Under the pieces are notes generated by a model. That model searched no databases. It was not told where the DNA came from and worked only from the letters and a program-made list of their open reading frames with translations. DNA of 64,000 bases from Symbiodinium natans (Eukaryota; Sar; Dinophyceae; Suessiales; Symbiodiniaceae): assembly GCA_905221605.1 (NCBI GenBank), contig CAJNDS010001114.1, positions 415,001 to 479,000 on the forward strand, given 5' to 3'. The position numbers and the translations under genes are program-made. Position 1 is the first letter of the stretch. Every line of letters begins with the position of its first letter. Below are positions 57,745 through 64,000 of the stretch, piece by piece.

Positions 57745-58720
57745 AAAAAAACGTATATTTAGGATTTTGCGGTTCGGAAAACATGTTGCTCACAATGAGT
57801 CAAAAAGGACTCGACAACACTGAAGGGGCAGGTCTTTTGCAAGGGCGGGGGGAGCGGACAGAATTTATGTCGGTCTTGCTTATTTTGACTCTTTCTGTCG
57901 AAATTTATTAATTTCTTTCTTTATGCCTTTCCTTTTCTTCGCTTGTTCGGCAAACCTCTGTCAATTTAATAAGAAAGCCCTTTTTCCTGCATATGTTCAT
58001 AGGAAGCCCTCTTTCTCCTGCAATATCTTCATCAGAAAACCACCAGTGCTCTGTATTTAAACAAAAACGGTAGCCCCCCAAAAACATGAAGCCGAAAACG
58101 AACGAAAGAACAAAAAGCAAATAGGGGGCCAAAGCTTAGCTCCCCGAACGATATCAGTCCAGCGAGATGCTGGCGATCAAGAGCCAACTTCAAATCTCCG
58201 CTCACGGCGCACCACCCTGTAACTTGTAAGAGGCCGACCCACTGCATTACGGACCTGCCATGTTCGCGGAGCACTTTGGGCAGGCAAGTCTGTGCGCCGC
58301 ATGCACAACACCGGCAGCACCCGTAACCTCCAACAAATTCCAACCATGAGCCCTACCGATGCTAACAGTGTTGGGGAGGAACTTTTCGGAATGCTCGGAG
58401 TTCGCAGAACTCGAACTGTAGGGTTCATAGGCTGCACAGCCAGAGCCCCTGAAGCTAATGGCCTGCAACCCATCGAACGTCCTCAACTATTCCCTCGAAA
58501 CTTGCGATGCAAAGTCTAAATCTCTGGCATGTGAGCTTGAGTGGGATATTACTGGCTGATTTCCAGCTGTTCCCTACGCATCGACCCTGGGTACCGCAAA
58601 CGCTCGGATCTTCAAGTAACTGGACGGACGGACCATTTCAAAAACACATCCACCACTACATGTCCGCTTGGGAGCTCATTCAAACCACCACCATGCACGC
58701 AACAACCCTATAACACACCC
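57745..58720. other. No firm gene
   Basis: Unique sequence; overlapping short frames on both strands, none recognised. Confidence 0.4.
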
Positions 58721-58724
58721 CTCA

Positions 58725-58820
58725 GTAGCCCAGTACCCATCTTATCAGGAGGGTACCCTTTTTTGCTTGGCTACTTTAATAAGGGAACCCAGAAAAGGGT
58801 AAAGGGTACCACTGGGCTAC
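58725..58820 (+). mobile_element. Single palindromic element
   Basis: GTAGCCCAGTACCC ... GGGTACCACTGGGCTAC, 96 bp, with an inner GGGTACCCTTTT / AAAAGGGTAAAGGGTACC palindrome. Confidence 0.82.
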
Positions 58821-58916
58821 CCAGACCCCCCTTGAAACACTTCCAAAGGCTTCATAGGATGGCCCTTCAAGCCCTCTGAAAAAGCATATTCCTAGACTTG
58901 ATCCTGATCCTCCTAG

Positions 58917-58983
58917 CCCTAAACCCTAAACCCTAAACCCTAAACCCTAAACCCTAAACCCTAAACCCTAAACCCTAAACCCT
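58917..58983 (+). repeat. CCCTAAA array between 18-bp direct repeats
   Basis: Nine units. An identical 18-bp sequence, CCCTTGAAACACTTCCAA, occurs at 58829-58846 and again at 58980-58997. Confidence 0.97.
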
Positions 58984-59050
58984 TGAAACACTTCCAAGAC
59001 TTCAAGACCGCGGAATATGTTTCGGGTAATCGCGCCGGCGGGTGCATCAC

Positions 59051-59080
59051 CTCTTTGGGCGGAAGCAGCGGACGGGAGTC
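59051..59080 (-). CDS. Candidate exon, unknown gene
   Basis: Reads DSRPLLPPKE between an acceptor CCCAG|GAC, which directly continues a CCCTAAA array (sense), and a donor GAG|GTGATG. The frame stays open beyond the donor (VMHPPARLPETYSAVLKSWK), so the exon may be longer and run to about 58984. Confidence 0.5.
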
Positions 59081-59082
59081 CT

Positions 59083-59228
59083 GGGTTTGGGGTTTAGGGT
59101 TTAGGGTTTAGGGTTTAGGGTTTAGGGTTTAGGGTTTAGGGTTTAGGGTTTGGGGTTTAGGGTTTAGGGTTTAGGGTTTAGGGTTACGGTATGGGGTTTG
59201 GGGTTTAGGGCTTGGGGTTTAGGGTTTG
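59083..59228 (+). repeat. TTTAGGG array
   Basis: About 19 units with TTTGGGG variants; directly continues into the acceptor of exon 59051-59080. Confidence 0.97.
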
Positions 59229-59682
59229 AGTGCAGGGCCTTGGCTGCTGATGGCCAGATTCCAAGTGTACTGCCGAATGTACTGCCGCCTCAAACCTCTA
59301 GCCCTGAACCATATTCTTCATTTGACCCTGCCCTCTTGTCGTCCCTGCACTGCGCCTCAACCTTCACTTATTCCTTCCCCTGAATTCTAGAAGTTGTCTA
59401 TAAGCCCCCACCAAACTTCAACTAGTTATCGGCAAAATTCTGCCAGAAACCCTGCCAAGACTCCCAAATAGACCCCTCTAACGCTAAATATTTTATACCT
59501 GCCGGACCCATTTTTTGTCACAGGGGGAAGGGGGGGGTGGTACAAGGGGGAAAGTGGGCACGCTGTTGCCCGCCCTGGCTACCTACATTCCGGCAATGCT
59601 TTTGACTCTGCTCGGGATCTCGTCACATGCCGCTCCCCGTCTTCGACTCCAAAAAGGGCGTCGGAAAATCTTGAGACCTGAG

Positions 59683-59785
59683 CCCCTGAAGCCCTGAAGC
59701 CCTGAAGCTCTGAAGCCCTGAAGCCCTGAAGCCCTGAAGCCCTGAAGCCCTGAACCCTAAACCCTAAACCCTAAACCCTAAACCC
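59683..59785 (+). repeat. Variant array, CCCTGAAG 8-mer, then CCCTAAA
   Basis: Nine CCCTGAAG units to 59753 followed by five plain CCCTAAA units. Confidence 0.97.
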
Positions 59786-59799
59786 CCCTGAACCCAAAG

Positions 59800-59868
59800 T
59801 CTAAAGCCTTTTGCTGCCTTTCTTGGGTGCCGGGCTGGCTGCGACGATGGTGAGGCTGGGACCTGCAG
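59800..59868 (-). CDS. Candidate exon, unknown gene
   Basis: After TCTGCAG the frame reads PSLTIVAASPAPKKGSK, ending at a possible GC donor (AAAG|GC). It could equally be a low-complexity linker in another frame. Low certainty. Confidence 0.3.
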
Positions 59869-60217
59869 AGTTGGCTCGAGGTCAGGGTTCGCTCTAGGGC
59901 AGGAAGAAAAGGGTCGGTCTAGATCACAGGAGCCCTTTGGGGGATTAGGGTGTATGATCCTTATACTTTAGGCCTGTATAGTGCGTAAGTGGAGTGGTTG
60001 TTTTCAGCACATACCGCCGTAGAAAAGGCTTGAGGGTTTTTGGGGGTTAGAGCGTTTTCGGCGTCAGGCGTCGAGCTGGCATCGAGTTCCGAAGTAAGAC
60101 ATGGCCTCCGAGACTGTGGCTCTGAACATGAAGTTCGGCCGGTCACTTGTCATGTGCAGACCCCTGATCGGCACAAAGGCCCTAGCTGAATTGATGAGCT
60201 CTCACCCTCACACACGT

Positions 60218-60279
60218 GGGTTTAGGGTCTAGGGTTTAGGGTTCAGGGTTTAGGGTTTGGGCTTTAAGGTTTAGGGTTT
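60218..60279 (+). repeat. TTTAGGG array
   Basis: Eight mixed units; with 60360-60412 it makes an intron-like TTTAGGG ... CCCTAAA order. Confidence 0.9.
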
Positions 60280-60359
60280 GTCCTACCTAGCGTGCACTAA
60301 AGGAGGAGCGGTCCAGGGACCTAGGGGGACTGCTGTCGAACTTTCGCAAGACATGTAGA

Positions 60360-60412
60360 CCCTAAACCCTAAACCCTAAACCCTAAACCCTAAACCCTAA
60401 ACCCTAAACCCG
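60360..60412 (+). repeat. CCCTAAA array
   Basis: Seven units. Confidence 0.97.
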
Positions 60413-60594
60413 TATCAAGTCCTTACATGGACCATTAAATCACCCACATGAATGAAGCTGCCAACTGGCAATGACTTTTTGATCTGCAATGCCTGAGGTC
60501 GGCAGCATGCAGCAGCAGGACGGGCTGCAGCCACTTCCAGGCCGACACTGAAAAAACACATTCCCTTCGCGCTCCACTTGGGCCGTCTTTCGGG

Positions 60595-61431
60595 TCAGAG
60601 CCAGTCCTTACTCTCCGTTTCAGAATCGCTCATCGCCAGCTGCTCTTCATCGACATCATAAAAGTGGACGGACGGGGATGACTCGGACGTTGTGCTGCAA
60701 GAGTCCCCTGCAGTCCACCGAGCCCTTGGCACGATAAAGAGCGCTTCTATCTGCTCCTTCGAAATCTCCGGATGTTCGGCCCCATCTCTGCAACTGCTGC
60801 TTGGATCAGGCCGAAACTCTTTCCGCATGGAAGGACGTCCTTCTCGTCTCTCGTGACACACTTTTGATGGACTCCTCGTCCGACTTCGGCTTCGTGGGCG
60901 CAGATGCACCCCTTGTGCCACCTCTGCCCTTTGCCCCGGAAAGGGCACTGACGCAGCGTCCGCCCAAATCCCATCGCACTTCACTTCCGCTGAAGGTTTG
61001 GAAGGCCCCTCACACTTGGCAGACGTGTCTGACTTATCCCACTGATTCTTGTTCTTCCTTCCTTTCCCACGGCTAAACATCTCTGTCAACGGTGCCGGCG
61101 GAGCAAGCAGCTCTGCCCTTTGCGCACCTCCAGCAGGCTTTCTTGCGCAAAGGTCGCCATGCGTGAGGCTCTTGCCCGCTTTGGACCCAACATCGAAATG
61201 GTAGTGGCACTTCTTGCAGCAGAAGCTTCCCATCTTCGACACATCGGGATGGGACAAGTACTCGCAAGCAGGGTTATGGCAACGTCTCCGAGGACCCGGC
61301 ATGGCCAGAACAGGTGTCCAACACTGTTTGGAGAAGGCAAATACGGACATGCATATGTAGGCAAGAAAAAGACATAGGATAGATAGGCATGTACATTGCA
61401 TGGGTAGATAGACAACTCTCGGGCCCTCCAA
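60595..61431 (-). CDS. Cys/His-rich putative zinc-binding protein, 278 aa
   Basis: This is the longest plausible continuous ORF in the window. Residues 51-95 form a compact Cys/His cluster (C51, C56, C71, C72, C75, H77, H91, C95), with CCKKCH and a THGDLC segment, suggesting one or two zinc sites. A similar CC..C...HG..C arrangement is, as far as I recall, common in dinoflagellate proteins of unknown function. The rest is low-complexity: an Arg/Ser-rich stretch (about 178-190) and an acidic Ser-rich tail ending DSETESKDWL. Residues 9-34 are hydrophobic, but Met44 (codon at 61300-61302), just before the Cys cluster, may be the real start. Function is unknown; RNA or protein binding is a guess. 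Stop TGA at 60595-60597. Confidence 0.65.
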   Translation of the reverse strand: MEGPRVVYLPMQCTCLSILCLFLAYICMSVFAFSKQCWTPVLAMPGPRRRCHNPACEYLSHPDVSKMGSFCCKKCHYHFDVGSKAGKSLTHGDLCARKPAGGAQRAELLAPPAPLTEMFSRGKGRKNKNQWDKSDTSAKCEGPSKPSAEVKCDGIWADAASVPFPGQRAEVAQGVHLRPRSRSRTRSPSKVCHERREGRPSMRKEFRPDPSSSCRDGAEHPEISKEQIEALFIVPRARWTAGDSCSTTSESSPSVHFYDVDEEQLAMSDSETESKDWL

Positions 61432-61439
61432 ATTGCTGC

Positions 61440-62560
61440 CCTTCTTTCTCGAGATTTTGAGAGACCGAAATCAGGCGGCTGGAGTTTTGAGGGACCCGGG
61501 TGGCAGAGCCAGGGCTGTTGAGGTTTAGGGCCCTTCTGGGGCCCTTGGCTTGCACACGGTGCCGACACTTCGACTGGCAGAAGTCCTTTGTTCGTTGCCT
61601 GCCACGGAGCTGCCAAGCAGCCTATGGGGCTTATGGTACAGACGCCTTAAGGTCTGATTGTTTGGCTTCTTGCCCGTCTCTGAACTCTTGAACCCTGGTA
61701 GCACTTGTGGACTAAAAGGACATAAGTGATGTAGGGATTCGGGACTGCATTTCAAGGTCAGGGGTCGAGGATATAGCGGTCCAGGCCGCCATCTTACACG
61801 CTTGCTTCGTAGACCGTGTCGACAGGAATATCCGGCTCAGAGGTGGCAATCTTCTCAAGCAAGTCCACCTGCCAGCAAAGTCTCAGCTCTCTTCCCATGA
61901 AAAAAGGGCGCGTGCCGTGGCATCGGAAGGCCTTCTCAACGCTAAGCTGATCAAACTCTGGTGGCCCTTGAGGCCCTGATGACACAGCTCATGTGACTCA
62001 CAACTGCTTGAACCGCAGCCCCAAATTGTGACATCCTGCCATGCCCAACACTACATCCTAACTGGTCCTAACTCACAAAAAAGATTTTCCATGTCCTAAC
62101 CATAGTACGATGCAGAGGCATTGGGGGCGCAAAATTCAACAGCACGCGAACCTGGGGAGATTCTAAGCTAGGCGGAAATTGCGCCTGCCCCTGCAAGTCC
62201 GCGAAAAGCTCCACCGGTTCTGCGCGGAGGGGACTTGACACGACTTGAGCTTACACGCAGGCTCTATTTTCGTACGCGGGCTCGGCGTCTTGGGGCCCTA
62301 CAACATTCAAACCCCGAAGCTCCATGACCAAACTCCGACGTCGTGGATCCAACGGGCGGACCGTGCAAGCAACCTCGCTACAAGCAAGGCCATAGGAAAG
62401 GAGAGGGCAAGCGAATACCCTGTTGTGCAGGCCATTAAGTCTCTGAAGGAGATCTCATGATCTAACTAACAGAAGTTGTAGATGATGATTCAGGGCTCTT
62501 GAAGCACCCTCGATTTTCGCCAAACCCTAAGCCAGACTGAACATAAATCAGGTACATAAA
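61440..62560. other. Upstream region of the Cys/His-rich gene
   Basis: Expected to hold its promoter or further 5' exons. No promoter motif or trans-splice acceptor could be fixed by eye. Confidence 0.35.
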
Positions 62561-62616
62561 CCTCTCAACTGCCCTCAACTACCCTCAACTGCCCTCAACT
62601 GCCCTCCAAAACAGAG

Positions 62617-62673
62617 CCCTAAACCCTAAACCCTAAACCCTAAACCCTAAACCCTAAACCCTAAACCCTGAAC
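62617..62673 (+). repeat. CCCTAAA array with preceding CCCTCAACTG 10-mer
   Basis: Eight units, preceded at 62572-62608 by four CCCTCAACTG-like units. Confidence 0.95.
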
Positions 62674-62679
62674 CGCGCC

Positions 62680-62759
62680 TAAGGGCTCCATTCGGAGCCA
62701 ATCTTCCGGTGAAAGCGAGGCGATGTGGTCGATGCGCTTTCTCGGGCGGGCCATCATGG
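62680..62759 (-). CDS. Candidate exon, unknown gene
   Basis: Open frame MMARPRKRIDHIASLSPEDW then LRMEPLGA, after an acceptor-like GCACAG. Balanced composition and a plausible helix suggest real coding. It lies between arrays at 62617-62673 (CCCTAAA) and the short TTTAGGG-like stretch at 62781-62794. I do not recognise the protein. Confidence 0.5.
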
Positions 62760-62794
62760 CTGTGCTTCTTGCGCCCGGCTCAGGGTTTTAGGGG

Positions 62795-62864
62795 CCCTAA
62801 ACCCTAAACCCTAAACCCAAAAACCCCAAAACCCTAAAACCCTAAGCCCTAAACCCTAAACCCC
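62795..62864 (+). repeat. CCCTAAA array
   Basis: Nine mixed units. Confidence 0.93.
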
Positions 62865-63219
62865 TTGCAGTAAGGGCTTAAGGGCTCGTGGTCCGTGCCT
62901 TTCCGGCCGAGGGATTTGGGGACGCGACTTCAGGCTTGGGGGGTTAAGGTTGGGGCTGAAGGTGCAGGATATTGAGAATGTGAGGGATTGGTCGAATCCC
63001 AGGCTAGTCATCATACTGTTTGCTGCACAATGAGGCAAACTGGAGCCCGTAGGTCTTAGGCATCTTTAAGATTTTGCTAGGAATGCTGCTTTCTTTACAA
63101 GGCTGCCGGTTGCAAAACATTGCCAGTGAATCTTTCCAAGCGGGGCAACTTGCTAGACATTCGAATGGTCGAAGGAACTCTATGAACTCCGAGCTGGAGG
63201 GTTTTGGGGGTTACATGTT

Positions 63220-63311
63220 CATTGTTGGGATAGTATTAAAATTTTAAATTTATATTCCTTATTGGGTTTAAGTACCCTTAAAAATGTAAAATGCTACCCA
63301 ACTATGACAAA
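63220..63311 (+). mobile_element. Element family D
   Basis: TTGTTGGGATAGTATTAAAA ... CTACCCAACTATGACAAAG; about 90 percent like the copy at 8712. The three copies all carry TTTAAGTACCCTNAAANATG. Confidence 0.82.
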
Positions 63312-63670
63312 GGTTAAGGGCTTCGGAGATGATTGCAGTTCCCCCCGGCTGCCACAGTCTCAGCCAAGCGACGGCAACAAAGAGCGGGGCATGACGTTCC
63401 TTGCAGGCTGGCGCTCTTGGGTGCACGCTTCAGGCTCTGCGGCTCAGGAGTCAGAAGCTGACGCGGGACGTAACGTCTTAGAGATGCGCAGCCTAATCTT
63501 CGGGTTGCCCGGATCCAAGGAGATCATATGAAAACCAACACACAAGCCGTCGACAAGTTCGACCCAGGCACTTTGGGGGGACCTTGTAGGGCCGGGTTGA
63601 GGGCCCGGACCCAACCCAGCACGGCGCCTCTTTGGGCTCAGCTGCAGAGCTTCAAACCCGACATCCTCCC

Positions 63671-63831
63671 CTAGTCTAGGGGCCTGGATAATTAGAATAT
63701 GCATCTATATATGTTTGTTCGTGTTTTTTATTTATTTTTTTTTGGGGGGGGGGGGGGGGGGGGCAATCTAGTATAATTATAAAGGGACCATGAACTGAAG
63801 GAATAGAAATATTCCGACCCCACAGTATACT
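63671..63831 (+). mobile_element. Element family B with poly-T/poly-G insert
   Basis: CTAGTCTAGGGGCCTGGATA at the left, CCGACCCCACAGTATAC at the right; a T run followed by a G run of about 20 sits in the middle. Two weaker copies lie at 12658-12765 and 23692-23768. Confidence 0.7.
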
Positions 63832-64000
63832 TCCTAGACCCGTCTCAAGTTGGCCATAGCTTCGTCGGATACTGGAAGGGCACAAAGTGGACATCCCTCC
63901 TCGGCCAGCATCAGCAAAAACAGAAAAAAACTGCAAAAAAAAAAAACACATCCTTAGACTTCCTCAACGCCGCCTCTCTGCTCTGAACTCTGAAGGTCCA

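Overview
The window looks like nuclear DNA of a dinoflagellate. There is almost no long open frame. Coding sequence is cut into exons of about 20 to 240 nt, nearly all on the minus strand. Introns start with GT, GC or GA in mixed proportion and end almost always in AG followed by G, a pattern described for dinoflagellates. About 60 interspersed arrays of the plant/dinoflagellate telomere repeat (TTTAGGG/CCCTAAA) and many short palindromic elements fill the rest. I cannot name the species.

The one gene I can name is triosephosphate isomerase (TPI), minus strand, 44837 down to about 11341. Eighteen exons read by eye give the family in order: the GGNWKCN start, GHSERR with the catalytic His, CIGELLEERE, AYEPVW with the catalytic Glu, AIGTGK of loop 6, YGGSV and GFLVGGASLK. 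Fifteen exons lie at 35414-44837 and three at 11341-12591. The two sets do not overlap and leave no gap in the protein, but 22.8 kb separates them (all other introns are under 1.7 kb). That 22.8-kb stretch holds same-strand exon-like pieces of other, unrecognised genes, including two that end in stop codons (26101 and 25069).

Layout: 0-10 kb, scattered minus-strand exons of unknown gene(s) downstream of TPI; 11-12.6 kb, TPI 3' exons; 12.6-35.4 kb, the giant TPI intron or an insertion, with foreign exons at 14.9, 18.1, 19.5, 21.7, 22.8, 23.4, 24.4, 25.2, 26.1, 27-28.3, 32-32.8 and 34.0-34.4 kb; 35.4-44.8 kb, TPI exons 1-15; 46-60 kb, further minus-strand exons of unknown gene(s); 60.6-61.4 kb, one larger ORF for a Cys/His-rich protein; 62.7 kb, another exon.

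The most striking structure is the relation of telomeric repeats to splicing. In the ordinary-sized TPI introns the arrays are polar: read in the sense of the gene, TTTAGGG arrays lie toward the 5' splice site and CCCTAAA arrays toward the 3' splice site, often a few nucleotides from the exon. On the plus strand exons therefore sit between a CCCTAAA array on the left and a TTTAGGG array on the right, and the same is seen around many non-TPI exons. The two arrays of one intron are complementary and could pair in the pre-mRNA. Several arrays also interrupt older repeat elements, with short duplications at the junctions, so they look inserted rather than ancestral.

All exon calls were made by eye on the genomic sequence, without transcripts; outside TPI they are provisional.
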